This document shows, piece after piece, positions 17,255 through 27,722 of a stretch of 35,192 nt of DNA. Within the stretch, counting starts at the first letter, position 1. Every line of letters begins with the position of its first letter. The stretch comes from Candidatus Limosilactobacillus excrementigallinarum (lineage in GTDB: Bacteria > Bacillota > Bacilli > Lactobacillales > Lactobacillaceae). The translations under genes were made by a program, and so were the position numbers. Under the pieces are notes generated by a model. It made no database searches. It was not told the origin of the DNA and was given only the letters and a program-made list of their open reading frames with translations. The stretch spans positions 1 to 35,192 of the forward strand of contig DWZS01000021.1 of assembly GCA_019117445.1 (NCBI GenBank), given 5' to 3'.

Positions 17255-20110
17255 TTATTTTTGTTGCCGTTTGGCAGCCCATTCACGGTCACGTTCCAAC
17301 ATTGGCTTCAAGTATTGACCAGTATAACTCTCCTTCACATTAGCCACTTCTTCTGGAGTTCCAGTCGCTACGACATAACCACCAGCGTCGCCCCCTTCAG
17401 GGCCTAAGTCAATCAGCCAATCAGCCGATTTAACTACATCAAGATCGTGTTCAATCACTAGAACTGTATTTCCGGCGTCAACCAACCGTTGTAAAACAGC
17501 TAACAACCGCTTGATATCATCCATATGCAGTCCCGTCGTTGGTTCATCTAAGATGTAGAAACTCTTACCGTTAGACTGCCGGTGTAATTCACTTGCCAGC
17601 TTCATCCGTTGGGCTTCCCCACCAGATAAAGTTGTTGCCGGCTGGCCCAGGTGAACATATCCCAAGCCAACATCTTGAATGGTTTGCAACTTCCGGCGAA
17701 TTTTCGGGATAGCGCTGAAGAAATCAAGTGCTTCATTCACGGTCATATTTAAGACCTGAGCAATATTCTTCCCCTTATACTCAACTTCCAAAGTCTCTGA
17801 ATTATAACGGGTCCCATGGCAAACCTCACACGGAACATAAACATCTGGTAAGAAATTCATCTCAATCTTTAAAATTCCATCACCGTGGCAAGCTTCACAT
17901 CGGCCGCCTTTAACATTAAATGAGAACCGTCCCTTTGTGTAACCACGCATCTTGGCTTCATTCGTCTGAGCGAATAGCGCCCGAATATCATCGAAAACCC
18001 CAGTATACGTTGCCGGATTACTCCGTGGTGTCCGTCCAATTGGCGATTGATCAATATCGATGACTTTCTCGATATTATTAACTCCACTGATAGAACGGTA
18101 ACGACCTGGTTTGGCAGAGTTATGATTCAGTTTTTGTGCCAAAATCCGTTTAAGAATTTGATTAACAAGGGTTGATTTACCAGAACCAGAAACTCCCGTA
18201 ACACAAATAAACTTGCCAAGTGGGAAATGGACATCGATATTTTTCAGGTTATTTTCAGCAGCTCCCTTCACCGTAATGGCCTTGCCATTTCCTGGACGAC
18301 GTTCTTCTGGTACCGGAATCATCTTTTTGCCTGATAAATATTGCCCAGTTAAGGATTTACGACTCCGCATTACCTGCTTGGGAGTTCCAGCTGCCATGAC
18401 CTGACCACCATTTTCGCCAGCACCTGGCCCAATATCGACAATGTAGTCCGCTGCCCGCATCGTATCTTCATCGTGTTCGACAACAATTAGTGTATTTCCC
18501 AAATCCCGCATCTTTTTGAGTGAATTAATCAACCGGTCATTATCGCGCTGATGAAGCCCAATTGATGGTTCATCAAGAACATACATGACACCTGAAAGGT
18601 TAGAGCCGATTTGAGTTGCTAACCGAATTCGCTGTGCTTCTCCACCAGAAAGAGTGCGCGCCGCCCGGCTTAACGTTAAGTACTCAACCCCGACATTTTG
18701 CATAAACGTTAACCGATCAATGATTTCTTTTAAAATCGGTTTAGCAATTGCCGACTTTTGGTCATCTAATTTTAGTTGTTGGAAAAATGGCAAAGACTTA
18801 CTAATTGGGAGATCGGAAACCTCACCAATGTTCCGATCATCAATCTTAACTGCTAACGCCCGTTCATTCAGACGGTAGCCATGACATGCCGGACATGGTA
18901 GTTCTGCCATATACTTCCGCATTTGTTCACGGGTAAAATCAGAGTTCGTTTCCTTATAGCGGCGGGCAACATTATTAATTACCCCTTCAAATGGCACATC
19001 AACGTCTCGGACACCACCAAAATCATTTTCGTAGTGAAAATGGAATGTTTTATCACCATTTCCATATAAAACTTTGTCACGCTGACGCTTTGTTAACTTG
19101 TTAAAGGGCTTATCCATATCAATACCCTCTGATGCACAGAATTGTTCAAGCATTGATGGATAATATTGAGAAGAAATCGGATTCCAAGGAACTAATGCCC
19201 CTTCACGCAAAGTTTTGGTCCGATCAGGAACCACTAAATCCAAATCAACTTCCAATTTAGAGCCTAATCCTTCACAGACTGGGCAAGCGCCAATCGGTGC
19301 ATTAAAAGAAAAGAGCCGCGGTTCTAGTTCACCAACCGTAAAACCACAAATTGGGCAAGCATATTGTTCAGAAAAAGGGATCGGCTCTCCACCAATTACA
19401 TCCGCAATTGCGTAACCATCACTCAAGCGTAATGCAGACTCGAAGGAATCAAATAGCCGAGAACGAACACCATCCTTAACAATAATACGGTCAACCACAA
19501 CATTGATCGTATGCTGCTTATTTTTATCCAGCTCCGGAACTTCTTCCACATCATAAGTTTCACCATCAACCTGAACACGGACAAACCCTTCCCGCTTAAT
19601 TTTATCTAGGACTTTCTTTTGGGTTCCTTTCTTATCGCGTACGATTGGGGAAAGAATTTGTAACTTCGTCCGTTCCGGTAATTTTAAAACGCGATTCACC
19701 ATCTGTTCAGGTGACTGACTGGTAATCGGAATATGATCATTGGGACAAATTGGAGTACCAACCCGTGCCCATAATAAACGGAGAAAATCATTTATTTCAG
19801 TAACTGTTCCCACCGTTGAGCGTGGATTATGGGAAGTCGTTTTTTGATCAATTGAAATTGCCGGCGATAGTCCATCGATTGAATCGACATCTGGTTTATC
19901 CATTTGACCAAGAAACTGACGGGCATATGCCGACAGACTTTCCACATACCGCCGTTGGCCTTCCGCATACAAGGTATCAAAAGCCAATGAACTTTTTCCA
20001 GACCCCGAAAGGCCAGTGATAACCACTAATTTATTTTTGGGGATTGTGACATCAATATTCTTTAAATTGTGAGCCCGTGCCCCATGAATAACTATTTTAT
20101 CGTTTGCCAC
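17255..20110 (-). CDS. uvrA: Excinuclease ABC subunit A
   Basis: UvrA is the damage-sensing ATPase of nucleotide excision repair and loads UvrB on DNA. The 951-aa protein has two ABC modules: Walker A GLSGSGKS (33-40) and GVSGSGKS (about 640), and signatures [11 protein letters not shown] and [11 protein letters not shown]. Zinc modules are intact (CPIC...CPVC near 255-280, CEAC...CEVC near 740-765). It starts with GTG at 20110, 10 bases after GGGAGG, which lies in the last codons of uvrB; the gap to the uvrB stop is only 3 bases, so translation is probably coupled. Confidence 0.99.
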   Translation of the reverse strand: MANDKIVIHGARAHNLKNIDVTIPKNKLVVITGLSGSGKSSLAFDTLYAEGQRRYVESLSAYARQFLGQMDKPDVDSIDGLSPAISIDQKTTSHNPRSTVGTVTEINDFLRLLWARVGTPICPNDHIPITSQSPEQMVNRVLKLPERTKLQILSPIVRDKKGTQKKVLDKIKREGFVRVQVDGETYDVEEVPELDKNKQHTINVVVDRIIVKDGVRSRLFDSFESALRLSDGYAIADVIGGEPIPFSEQYACPICGFTVGELEPRLFSFNAPIGACPVCEGLGSKLEVDLDLVVPDRTKTLREGALVPWNPISSQYYPSMLEQFCASEGIDMDKPFNKLTKRQRDKVLYGNGDKTFHFHYENDFGGVRDVDVPFEGVINNVARRYKETNSDFTREQMRKYMAELPCPACHGYRLNERALAVKIDDRNIGEVSDLPISKSLPFFQQLKLDDQKSAIAKPILKEIIDRLTFMQNVGVEYLTLSRAARTLSGGEAQRIRLATQIGSNLSGVMYVLDEPSIGLHQRDNDRLINSLKKMRDLGNTLIVVEHDEDTMRAADYIVDIGPGAGENGGQVMAAGTPKQVMRSRKSLTGQYLSGKKMIPVPEERRPGNGKAITVKGAAENNLKNIDVHFPLGKFICVTGVSGSGKSTLVNQILKRILAQKLNHNSAKPGRYRSISGVNNIEKVIDIDQSPIGRTPRSNPATYTGVFDDIRALFAQTNEAKMRGYTKGRFSFNVKGGRCEACHGDGILKIEMNFLPDVYVPCEVCHGTRYNSETLEVEYKGKNIAQVLNMTVNEALDFFSAIPKIRRKLQTIQDVGLGYVHLGQPATTLSGGEAQRMKLASELHRQSNGKSFYILDEPTTGLHMDDIKRLLAVLQRLVDAGNTVLVIEHDLDVVKSADWLIDLGPEGGDAGGYVVATGTPEEVANVKESYTGQYLKPMLERDREWAAKRQQK

Positions 20111-20113
20111 GAA

Positions 20114-22153
20114 TTACTTACCTCCCTGCTTAATTTTTTGCTTACCCTTTTGCTGAGCTGACAATTCCATCACCGTATCCCGCAAAGTGGCCGCTTGTTC
20201 AAAGTCTAACCGCTTAGCTGCCGAGCGCATTTGTTCCGTCAATTCATCCAGCATTTGTTGCTGTTCCTTGGCCGATAGTTTGGCAAAGTCTTGGGCAGTA
20301 AACTCTGCACTTTGCTGATCATCTTGATCTTCAGCTGGTTTAACTGCTGAAATTGCTTCTTGAATTGGTTTGATAATTGTCTTCGGCGTGATACCGTGCT
20401 CTTGATTGTACTTTTCTTGAATTGTCCGCCGCCGTTTCGTTTCATCAATCGCCGCCTTCATGGAGTCAGTGACCGTATCGGCATACATAATTACCGCCCC
20501 ATGTTCATTCCGGGCGGCACGACCAATCGTTTGAATTAGTGATCGTTCATTTCTCAAAAAGCCTTCCTTATCAGCATCAAGAATTGCAACCAAGGAAACT
20601 TCAGGAATATCTAGACCTTCCCGCAATAGGTTAATTCCGACTAGAACGTCAAATTTGCCAAGCCGCAAGTCACGAATAATCTGCGTTCGCTCTAGCGTCT
20701 TAATATCACTATGTAAGTACTTAACTTTTAAGCCAAGATCCTTCAAGTAATCACTAAGGTCTTCTGACATTTTCTTGGTCAGCGTTGTAATTAGGACCCG
20801 CTCATGCTTTTCAATCCGCTTGTTAATTTCACCAACCAGATCATCAATCTGACCCATGACTGGCCGGACTTCAATTGTTGGATCCAACAACCCAGTTGGT
20901 CGAATAATTTGTTGAACCACATGATCAGTTTGGGCTTCTTCATAAGGTCCGGGAGTGGCTGACATATAAATCACCTGATTGACATGCTGTTCAAACTCGT
21001 CCAGCTTTAAGGGACGATTATCCAGCGCACTAGGCAACCGAAATCCGTAGTCGATTAACTGTTTCTTCCGTGCACGGTCACCATTATACATTCCCCGTAC
21101 TTGAGGCATCGTTTGGTGAGATTCATCCACTACTAATAAGAAATCCTTCGGAAAGAAATCTAATAATGTAAATGGCGGTTCTCCCGGTTTCCGGCGATCC
21201 ATATAACGAGAATAATTTTCGATTCCGTTGGTATAACCCATTTCCCGCATCATTTCAATATCATAAGTTGTGCGTTGCTGAATCCGTTCTGCCTCGAGCA
21301 ACTTACCTTCCTTCGTAAATTGTTCGACCTGTTTTTTCATATCGGCTTCAATTTCCGGCAAAGCCACCTTCATAGTCTCTTCGGTGGTTAAAAAGTGGGT
21401 TGCCGGAAAAATGGAGACATGTTCCCGATCGCCTAATACTTCACCAGTCAAGGCATCCACTTCACGAATTCGATCAATTTCATCACCAAAGAATTCCACC
21501 CGGAGTGCTTTTTCTTCCCGTGACGCCGGAAAAATCTCAACCACATCGCCACGAACCCGGAAACGCCCTCGTTGGAAATCGATATCGTTGCGATCAAATT
21601 GGATATTAACCAATTCTCGTAGAAGCCGGTCGCGCGAGATTTCCTGACCAATTCTTAACGAAATCACGTGATTCTGGTATTCAGCTGGCGAACCTAAACC
21701 AAAGATACTGGAAACTGAAGCAACCACAATCACATCATTCCGTTCCAGTAAAGAACTGGTTGCTGAGTGCCGCAATTGGTCAATCTCATCATTGATTGAA
21801 GCATCCTTTTCAATATACGTATCACTAGAAGGAACGTAGGCCTCTGGTTGGTAATAGTCATAGTAAGAAACAAAGTATTCAACCGCATTGTGCGGGAAAA
21901 ATTTCTTCATTTCTCCATACAGCTGGCCAGCCAACGTTTTATTATGTGAAAGAATCAGCGTAGGTTTATTCACATTCGCAATGACATTGGAAATGGTAAA
22001 TGTCTTCCCCGTCCCCGTTGCTCCTAATAAAATTTGGGCCTTATCGCCATCTTGAATTCCCTTAGTTAGTTGTGCAATGGCCTCCGGCTGGTCACCAGTC
22101 GGCTGATAATCGGAGACCAAGTCAAACATTTTATCTGCCTGACGGTAAATCAT
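20114..22153 (-). CDS. uvrB: Excinuclease ABC subunit B
   Basis: UvrB verifies DNA damage and, with UvrC, makes the incisions. From the ATG at 22153 (7 bases after AGGAGG; the ATG two codons upstream is too close) the protein is 679 aa. It shows Walker [10 protein letters not shown] (43-51), the beta-hairpin region [12 protein letters not shown] used for damage probing, helicase motifs such as [19 protein letters not shown] and QTIGRAARN, and the C-terminal UVR motif (about 635-665) that binds UvrC. It is first in the operon with uvrA and has an SOS-type box in its promoter. Confidence 0.99.
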   Translation of the reverse strand: MIYRQADKMFDLVSDYQPTGDQPEAIAQLTKGIQDGDKAQILLGATGTGKTFTISNVIANVNKPTLILSHNKTLAGQLYGEMKKFFPHNAVEYFVSYYDYYQPEAYVPSSDTYIEKDASINDEIDQLRHSATSSLLERNDVIVVASVSSIFGLGSPAEYQNHVISLRIGQEISRDRLLRELVNIQFDRNDIDFQRGRFRVRGDVVEIFPASREEKALRVEFFGDEIDRIREVDALTGEVLGDREHVSIFPATHFLTTEETMKVALPEIEADMKKQVEQFTKEGKLLEAERIQQRTTYDIEMMREMGYTNGIENYSRYMDRRKPGEPPFTLLDFFPKDFLLVVDESHQTMPQVRGMYNGDRARKKQLIDYGFRLPSALDNRPLKLDEFEQHVNQVIYMSATPGPYEEAQTDHVVQQIIRPTGLLDPTIEVRPVMGQIDDLVGEINKRIEKHERVLITTLTKKMSEDLSDYLKDLGLKVKYLHSDIKTLERTQIIRDLRLGKFDVLVGINLLREGLDIPEVSLVAILDADKEGFLRNERSLIQTIGRAARNEHGAVIMYADTVTDSMKAAIDETKRRRTIQEKYNQEHGITPKTIIKPIQEAISAVKPAEDQDDQQSAEFTAQDFAKLSAKEQQQMLDELTEQMRSAAKRLDFEQAATLRDTVMELSAQQKGKQKIKQGGK

Positions 22154-22190
22154 AACCATTCCTCCTCATTTTCCGTAAGTAACTAGTTTA

Positions 22191-22218
22191 ATTTTAACAC
22201 GAACATCCATTCGCGGAA
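22191..22218 (-). promoter_or_regulatory. Promoter and SOS (LexA/DinR-type) box of uvrB
   Basis: On the minus strand: TTCCGC, 16-base spacer, extended -10 TGTTAAAAT. Between them, at 22200-22213, lies CGAAT-GGAT-GTTCG, one base from the consensus CGAAC-N4-GTTCG. A LexA-type repressor bound here would block uvrB-uvrA until DNA damage. Confidence 0.72.
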
Positions 22219-22224
22219 AAGGAT

Positions 22225-22271
22225 AAAAAAGGGCGTGACTGAAATCATTAATGACTTCATCTTCACGCTCC
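22225..22271 (-). terminator. Terminator of the HD-hydrolase gene (GGAGCGTGA hairpin family, copy 1)
   Basis: On the minus strand GGAGCGTGA ... TCACGCCC with an inner CATTAATG palindrome, followed by six T, directly behind the HD gene. Its sequence layout matches the hairpin at 32425-32472. Confidence 0.85.
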
Positions 22272-22278
22272 AATTAAG

Positions 22279-22917
22279 CTACTGTTGAATAATCTGGGTG
22301 GTGGCAATTGCTAGCTGATTCTTCGCATTAGCATCTGCATTATCCTTTAACAACTCAGGCAAAATCTTTTTCAAGAAATATTGGACACTCGCCATTTCCC
22401 GAAATTTCATAATAGCCGTTAAACTAGACTTATAAATATCCATATAGACCGGCTCCGGATTACCCTTTTGAATTTCACCAAATGATTCATACATCAAATC
22501 GATCTTATCCGCAACCGATAAAATCTTTCCTTCCAAGGTATCATCCTTGCCTTCAGCGAAACGCCGTTCATACGCTTCCTGAAATTCTTGTGGGATTTCC
22601 TTTTTAATAAAGTTTTCGGTTAATGATGTATCCACGCGGGCTAACATCTTCCGTAGTTCGTGGGTTGCATACTTAACCGGTGTTTTAATATCACCAATGA
22701 ACCGTTCAGTGTAATCATGATTGAGTGCTTTTTCATATAAAGAACGCCAATCAATTTTATTACCTGCTTGTTCTTCAATATCTCCTAACATTTGGGCAGC
22801 TTGCGTCACTTTAAATGAGTGCGCAGCCACGTTATGTTGTTCAAATTTAAAGTAACCAGGGGCCCGATTAATCATTTCTAAATCACTAAGACTTTTTAAA
22901 TATTCATGCATGCCCAT
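22279..22917 (-). CDS. HD-domain phosphohydrolase (YfbR-like)
   Basis: A soluble HD-superfamily metal hydrolase related to YfbR, a 5'-deoxynucleotidase. From the ATG at 22917 (9 bases after AAGGAGC) the protein is 212 aa. The metal ligands are visible: His33 in VAAHSF, His67-Asp68 in ALNHDYTE and Asp137 in SVADKID. E. coli YfbR removes phosphate from deoxynucleoside monophosphates; whether this one does the same is an inference. It has its own terminator in front (after pgcA) and behind, so it appears to be a single-gene unit. Confidence 0.85.
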   Translation of the reverse strand: MGMHEYLKSLSDLEMINRAPGYFKFEQHNVAAHSFKVTQAAQMLGDIEEQAGNKIDWRSLYEKALNHDYTERFIGDIKTPVKYATHELRKMLARVDTSLTENFIKKEIPQEFQEAYERRFAEGKDDTLEGKILSVADKIDLMYESFGEIQKGNPEPVYMDIYKSSLTAIMKFREMASVQYFLKKILPELLKDNADANAKNQLAIATTQIIQQ

Positions 22918-22933
22918 CAGCAATCGCTCCTTT

Positions 22934-22966
22934 CAAAAAAGGATTGCCACGGTATCGCGTCAATCC
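22934..22966 (-). terminator. Terminator of the phosphoglucomutase gene
   Basis: On the minus strand GGATTG/CAATCC with a partly paired inner part (CGCG/CGTG) and six T, right behind the pgcA stop and just before the ribosome site of the HD gene. Confidence 0.72.
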
Positions 22967-22977
22967 CTTAATTTCAT

Positions 22978-24705
22978 TTAAGCTTCAGCAAATTCTTGCA
23001 AAGCTTTTTCGAATTCCGTCAGCTTTTGTGCAGCTGCGTCGTCCGTATCGGCACTAGTACCAATGTAGAACTTCAATTTCGGTTCAGTTCCTGATGGCCG
23101 AATAGCAATCCAAGTTTCATCATCTAAAACATAGCGCAATACATTTGATTCTGGAATGCCTAATTCACTAACTTGTCCATCAGCAGTCTTCTTGGTGTTG
23201 TTAGCGAAGTCTTCTGTTAATACCACTTGATGACCCGCAAAATCAGTTGGGGCTTCTTCACGGAACTTCTTCATCAGACTCTTAATCTTTGCTGGGCCTT
23301 CAACACCAGCGTAGGTATTAGCAATTGTCTTTTCTTTGAAGTAACCATACTTTTGGAATAATTCTTGAACCCCATCATACATTGTCATGTCGCGGCTCTT
23401 GTAGTAAGCGGCAATTTCAGCAAGAAGCGTTAATGATTGAATCGCGTCCTTATCCCGGACGAATGGCTTAATAAGGTAACCGTAACTTTCTTCAAAACCA
23501 AACATGAAGGTGTGATCAGCCTTGCCAGTTTCATATTGGTGTATTTGGTCAGCAATCCACTTAAAACCAGTCAGTACGTTAATCATTTGTACACCATAGC
23601 TCTCTGCAATCTTAGCAGCAAAGTTAGTGGAAACAATTGACTTGACTGCTGCTGCATTCTTCGGTAACGTTCCAGCTTGACGGTGAGCTTCCAGAATGTA
23701 ATTTAACATTACGGAAGCAATCTGGTTCCCCGTTAACAGTTGGTATTCACCATCTGGTTGCCGCACGGCACAACCGAGCCGGTCTGCATCAGGATCTGTT
23801 GCAATCAAAACATCCGCGTCGATTTGCTTACCTAGTTTAATTGACCGAACAAAAGCTTCCGGAAATTCCGGATTAGGGTGTTCCAAACCAGGAAAATCAC
23901 CATTTGGTTGTGCTTCAGTTGGTTCGATTGTAAAGTTCGTAAAACCAGCTTGCCGTAATGCCCGTTCACCTAACATCCGTCCAGTCCCACATAATGGTGA
24001 AAAGACAAACTTCATATCCTGACCATACTTCTTAGCCAAGTCTTTGTTGATAGTAACCGCTTTAGCATGTTCCAAGTAGGCGTGATCAACGTCCTCACCC
24101 ATTACTACTTCCAATCCACTGTTCAACATATCTTGTTCATCCGCCAGTTGGATATCAAAAATGTCCTTAATCTGCCGAATGTAAGCGGTCATCATATCAG
24201 ATTCCTTCGGTGGCATCTGTCCACCATCTTCACCGTAAATCTTGTACCCGTTATATTCCTTGGGGTTATGACTAGCAGTGATCATAATACCAGCATACGA
24301 ATGGTTGTACCGAACCGCAAAGGATAACTCCGGAGTTGGACGAACATTATCATAAATATATGTCTGAATTCCATGCGCACCTAACACCCGTGCACAGTCA
24401 TGGGCAAATTCCCGAGAATGGTGCCGTGAGTCATAACTAATTGAAACCCCACGCTTCTTAATTTCGTCACCCAATGAATCCATTAAAACTGCTAGACCTT
24501 CTGTGGCCTGACGAACCGTATAGATATTCATCCGGTTGATTCCAGGCCCCATTAATCCCCGCATTCCAGCAGTACCGAATGATAATGGACCATAAAAAGC
24601 ATCTTCGATCTCCTGATCATCCTTCATGGCTTTCAACTCCGCCTTTAGGGCTGGTGCCATCTTTGGTTGATTTAACCATTCTTCATAGGTTTCTTTCCAA
24701 CTCAC
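22978..24705 (-). CDS. pgcA: Phosphoglucomutase (alpha-D-phosphohexomutase family)
   Basis: Interconverts glucose 6-phosphate and glucose 1-phosphate, supplying UDP-glucose synthesis by GalU encoded nearby. The 575-aa protein has the phosphoserine loop TASHNPKEYNGYK (Ser145), the metal-binding DPDADR (304-309), the sugar-binding GFEESYGYL, and the C-terminal phosphate site RPSGTEPKLK. The length and motifs fit PgcA of Bacillus rather than the shorter GlmM. It starts with GTG at 24705, 10 bases after GGAG. The HAD gene lies 80 bases upstream in the same direction. Confidence 0.96.
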   Translation of the reverse strand: MSWKETYEEWLNQPKMAPALKAELKAMKDDQEIEDAFYGPLSFGTAGMRGLMGPGINRMNIYTVRQATEGLAVLMDSLGDEIKKRGVSISYDSRHHSREFAHDCARVLGAHGIQTYIYDNVRPTPELSFAVRYNHSYAGIMITASHNPKEYNGYKIYGEDGGQMPPKESDMMTAYIRQIKDIFDIQLADEQDMLNSGLEVVMGEDVDHAYLEHAKAVTINKDLAKKYGQDMKFVFSPLCGTGRMLGERALRQAGFTNFTIEPTEAQPNGDFPGLEHPNPEFPEAFVRSIKLGKQIDADVLIATDPDADRLGCAVRQPDGEYQLLTGNQIASVMLNYILEAHRQAGTLPKNAAAVKSIVSTNFAAKIAESYGVQMINVLTGFKWIADQIHQYETGKADHTFMFGFEESYGYLIKPFVRDKDAIQSLTLLAEIAAYYKSRDMTMYDGVQELFQKYGYFKEKTIANTYAGVEGPAKIKSLMKKFREEAPTDFAGHQVVLTEDFANNTKKTADGQVSELGIPESNVLRYVLDDETWIAIRPSGTEPKLKFYIGTSADTDDAAAQKLTEFEKALQEFAEA

Positions 24706-24786
24706 TACAAAGCATCTCCAATCTCAAGATTTTTCATCATCACCATTTTACCAATACTTGCTTTCAATATCATTAATTTCCTGAAT

Positions 24787-25572
24787 TTAGTCTATAAATT
24801 GATTGAGAAACTGTGCAATCCCATCTTCTTCATTACTATTAATCACTTCAGTAACCTGCATTTTAACCTCTGGAATGGCATTGGCAACTGCAAGCGAATG
24901 GCCAACTACCTGCAACAGCGGCAAATCATTCTGATCATCACCAACCCCAGCAATCTCACTCCGCTGGATGCCATGATCTATCAAGTATTGTACCAAGTTT
25001 CCCTTATTCACCCCGGCAGCATTGATGGTCAGGTAGCCATCACCCGAACTGTGAATAGAAAGATCAGCAAATCGTTGTTGCAAGTGGTGCTGAACCTCAC
25101 TAAACAGTTGTTGATCTTTAATAATCAGCACAATTTGATCCGGTACAGCAGTGTCTTGAAGGCGTCGACCAATAACTGGCTGAACTCCGGAATACTTCAT
25201 TTCCTCCCGCATTGCCGGAGTCATTTTAGGAATATACCAGTGATCCCTCGTAATCCAGGTAAAGTCAACTGCTGGATAAACAGACTGTAATTCAATCGCA
25301 AGCTGCTTTGCTAACTTCCGTGAGATAGCATATTCACGTAAAACTTGCACTTTTCCCGCCTGCACTTGAAAAATTATTGCACCATTCATTGCTAGTTGCG
25401 GACCAGTTAACCCTAATTGATTAATAAATTCAACCATTGAGTACGGGTTACGCGCCGATGCTAAGCATAACTTAATTGCCGTCTGGCGAACTGCAGAAAT
25501 CGTTTCCTGATCTAACCGTCCATCGTTGTGTAAAAGAGTGTGATCCATATCACTGATTAAATATTTCAACAT
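24787..25572 (-). CDS. HAD-superfamily phosphatase, Cof subfamily (IIB)
   Basis: A cytosolic HAD hydrolase, probably a sugar-phosphate or FMN-type phosphatase; the substrate is unknown. From the ATG at 25572 (GAGGA 8 bases upstream) it is 261 aa; the longer reading would begin inside the trxB terminator. Motif I is DMDHTLLHNDG, with nucleophile Asp8 and acid Asp10 but His where most members have Gly. Motif IV is GDDQNDLPLL, with Asp-Asp for the usual Asp-Gly. A C2-type cap lies between (about 80-190). It follows trxB behind a terminator. Confidence 0.88.
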   Translation of the reverse strand: MLKYLISDMDHTLLHNDGRLDQETISAVRQTAIKLCLASARNPYSMVEFINQLGLTGPQLAMNGAIIFQVQAGKVQVLREYAISRKLAKQLAIELQSVYPAVDFTWITRDHWYIPKMTPAMREEMKYSGVQPVIGRRLQDTAVPDQIVLIIKDQQLFSEVQHHLQQRFADLSIHSSGDGYLTINAAGVNKGNLVQYLIDHGIQRSEIAGVGDDQNDLPLLQVVGHSLAVANAIPEVKMQVTEVINSNEEDGIAQFLNQFID

Positions 25573-25585
25573 GCTTTCATTCCTC

Positions 25586-25612
25586 AAAAAAAGCGACCAC
25601 ATCGGCCGCTCT
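25586..25612 (-). terminator. Intrinsic terminator of trxB
   Basis: On the minus strand AGCGGCC, a 5-base loop, GGTCGCT (one G-T pair) and seven T, directly after the trxB stop. Confidence 0.82.
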
Positions 25613-25618
25613 TTAATT

Positions 25619-26557
25619 TTACTTTAAATTATCAACGTACTTAAATACTTCTTGACCAGCGAGCGCACCATCACCAACAGCAGTGGCAATTTGACGAAGC
25701 AACGTCTCCCGGACATCACCAACGGCAAAGATACCAGGAACTTTCGTTGCCATATGGTCATCGGTGATAACCCATCCCTGATCATCTAGAATACCTAAAT
25801 CCGCAAACGGGTTTGTCATTGGCACATTTCCAACGTAAATAAAGACCCCATCCGCTTGCATTTCACCATCTTCACCAGTGGCATTATTATGCGTCTTCAC
25901 TTTGGTAACTTTTTGGTCATCACCTTCGATTGCCGTCACACTAGTATTGAAGATGAATTCCATCTTATCATTCTTTTTGGCCTTATCTTGAGCAACCGCA
26001 GCTGCCCGCAGGTGATCCTTACGAACCAGTACGGAAACCTTATCCGCAAATTGAGTGAGGTACATTCCTTCTTCGACGGCAGAATCACCACCCCCAACTA
26101 CGACTAGATGCTTACCTTTGAAAAAGGCACCATCACAAACCGCACAGTAGGAAACCCCCTTCCCACCATACTCTTGTTCACCAGTAACCCCGAGCTTCTT
26201 TTGCTCAGAACCGCTAGCAATTACTAACGCTTTAGCAGTATAGGTTTCACCCATATCGGTGGTAATTTTCTTTAAATTGCCATCGAGCTCCACCTTTTCA
26301 ACCGTTCCGTATGCGTACTTAGCCCCAAACTGAGTTGCCCCATCATACATTTGTTTAGCAAGGTCGGGCCCTTGGACCGAAGGAAAACCAGTATAGTTTT
26401 CGATTGTGGCAGTGTTGTTCAAATTACCGCCATAAATCCCCCGATCCAGCATTAAAACAGACAAGTTTGCCCGTGAGGCATATAACGCCGTCGTCATTCC
26501 GGCTGGACCAGCACCAATAATAATGACATCGTAATTGAATTGCTTTTCTTCCGTCAT
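25619..26557 (-). CDS. trxB: Thioredoxin-disulfide reductase
   Basis: A flavoenzyme that uses NADPH to reduce thioredoxin. The 312-aa protein has the FAD site GAGPAGMTTALYASRA (15-30), the redox-active pair CAVC (Cys138 and Cys141), the NADPH site GGGDSAVEEGMYL, and the C-terminal FAD motif GIFAVGDVRE. The ATG at 26557 follows ACGGAGGAATC. It has its own promoter with a perfect -10 and so is not fully dependent on the hprK-lgt-gpsA-galU transcript upstream. Confidence 0.98.
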   Translation of the reverse strand: MTEEKQFNYDVIIIGAGPAGMTTALYASRANLSVLMLDRGIYGGNLNNTATIENYTGFPSVQGPDLAKQMYDGATQFGAKYAYGTVEKVELDGNLKKITTDMGETYTAKALVIASGSEQKKLGVTGEQEYGGKGVSYCAVCDGAFFKGKHLVVVGGGDSAVEEGMYLTQFADKVSVLVRKDHLRAAAVAQDKAKKNDKMEFIFNTSVTAIEGDDQKVTKVKTHNNATGEDGEMQADGVFIYVGNVPMTNPFADLGILDDQGWVITDDHMATKVPGIFAVGDVRETLLRQIATAVGDGALAGQEVFKYVDNLK

Positions 26558-26648
26558 CTTTGATTCCTCCGTTCTGTTGTTAAACTCATTCTACTTGATT
26601 TAAGTAATCATGTCTATCATTTTCACTTACTTTTTATAAGCTAAAGTC

Positions 26649-26677
26649 ATTATATCCCGTGACCTAAAATAAGTAAA
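26649..26677 (-). promoter_or_regulatory. trxB promoter
   Basis: On the minus strand: TTTACT, 17-base spacer, TATAAT. The -35 touches the edge of the hairpin repeat at 26680-26739. The leader is about 85 bases. Confidence 0.72.
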
Positions 26678-26679
26678 GA

Positions 26680-26739
26680 GGCTGTGACATAAATAGGGTT
26701 GCAAGATTTGGTCAATCCCAACTCTGCAACCCTATTTAT
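26680..26739 (-). repeat. Hairpin repeat, GGGTT-CAGAGT family, copy 2, with GGCTGTGACAT edge; end of galU
   Basis: A 15-bp perfect stem ATAAATAGGGTTGCA/TGCAACCCTATTTAT with a 21-base loop, about 14 bases after the galU stop. On its left edge GGCTGTGACAT (26680-26690) is found again, inverted, at 32524-32534. It probably also ends the galU transcript, although no long T run follows. Confidence 0.78.
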
Positions 26740-26752
26740 ACTCTTAAGCTAA

Positions 26753-27661
26753 TTATTTGGTTTTCTTTTGATCTTCTGCACTTAGTTTAGCACCAAGTTT
26801 CTTAATGTATTCGCGAAGTTCATCTTTCGTCTGTGGGTGTTGCAAACCATATTCAATATTAGTTTGAATCCAGCCAAACTTATTGCCAACATCATAGCGA
26901 TCACCAGTATACTCATGTGCAAACACCCGTTGGGTCTTGTTCAAAGTATTAATGGCATCCGTTAATTGAATTTCGCCACCCTTACCTGGCTTCGTCTTTG
27001 CCAAAACATCAAAAATCTCTGGCGTAAAGACATACCGGCCAATGATTGCTAAATCACTTGGAGCATCCTTTGGATCAGGTTTTTCCACAAAGTTTGTGAC
27101 ATTGTAGAGCCCCTTTTCAACTTCAGCACTTGGATTGATCACCCCATACTTAGCAGTATCTTCGTGTGGAACCCGCATTACGGCTAACGTCGAAGCACCA
27201 GTTTGGTGGTAGCTATCAATTAATTCCTTGGTTAAAGCATTCCCATTGTTATTAATGTTGTTCAGATCATCACCTAACATTACAACAAATGGCTCATCAC
27301 CAATGAAATCACGGGCGGTTAAAACCGCATCACCAAGGCCCCGCGGGTGCGACTGACGAATAAAGTAAATGTTGATATCTGTGGTTTCTTCAACTAACTT
27401 CAACATTTCGTCCTTGTGCTTAGCCCGGAGGTTATCTTCCAATTCAGGATTAGAATCAAAGTGGTCTTCGATTGAGCGCTTGTTTTTGCCATCAACAACC
27501 ACGATGTCTTCGATTCCTGACTTCCGTGCTTCTTCCACGATAAATTGAATCGTTGGCTTGTCTACAATCGGCAACATTTCCTTCGCTAACGCTTTAGTTG
27601 CTGGCAAAAAACGTGTTCCTAAACCAGCAGCGGGAATAATCGCCTTACGTACTTGTTTCAT
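26753..27661 (-). CDS. galU: UTP-glucose-1-phosphate uridylyltransferase
   Basis: Makes UDP-glucose from UTP and glucose 1-phosphate for cell-wall, glycolipid and exopolysaccharide synthesis and for galactose use. The 302-aa protein has the nucleotidyltransferase start [19 protein letters not shown], the metal site VMLGDD, NFVEKP, and [12 protein letters not shown], as expected for GalU. It follows gpsA by about 60 bases in the conserved hprK-lgt-gpsA-galU order. With pgcA it completes the path from glucose 6-phosphate to UDP-glucose. Confidence 0.97.
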   Translation of the reverse strand: MKQVRKAIIPAAGLGTRFLPATKALAKEMLPIVDKPTIQFIVEEARKSGIEDIVVVDGKNKRSIEDHFDSNPELEDNLRAKHKDEMLKLVEETTDINIYFIRQSHPRGLGDAVLTARDFIGDEPFVVMLGDDLNNINNNGNALTKELIDSYHQTGASTLAVMRVPHEDTAKYGVINPSAEVEKGLYNVTNFVEKPDPKDAPSDLAIIGRYVFTPEIFDVLAKTKPGKGGEIQLTDAINTLNKTQRVFAHEYTGDRYDVGNKFGWIQTNIEYGLQHPQTKDELREYIKKLGAKLSAEDQKKTK

Positions 27662-27722
27662 AAATCTAAATCCTTCCCATTAGTAGAATGTATCCGCAAT
27701 CATTTTACCACAGATTAAAAAA

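Noticed and set aside
24799-25290. Plus-strand open frame of 163 codons
   Set aside because: Antisense to the HAD phosphatase, whose motifs are clear; no translation signals.
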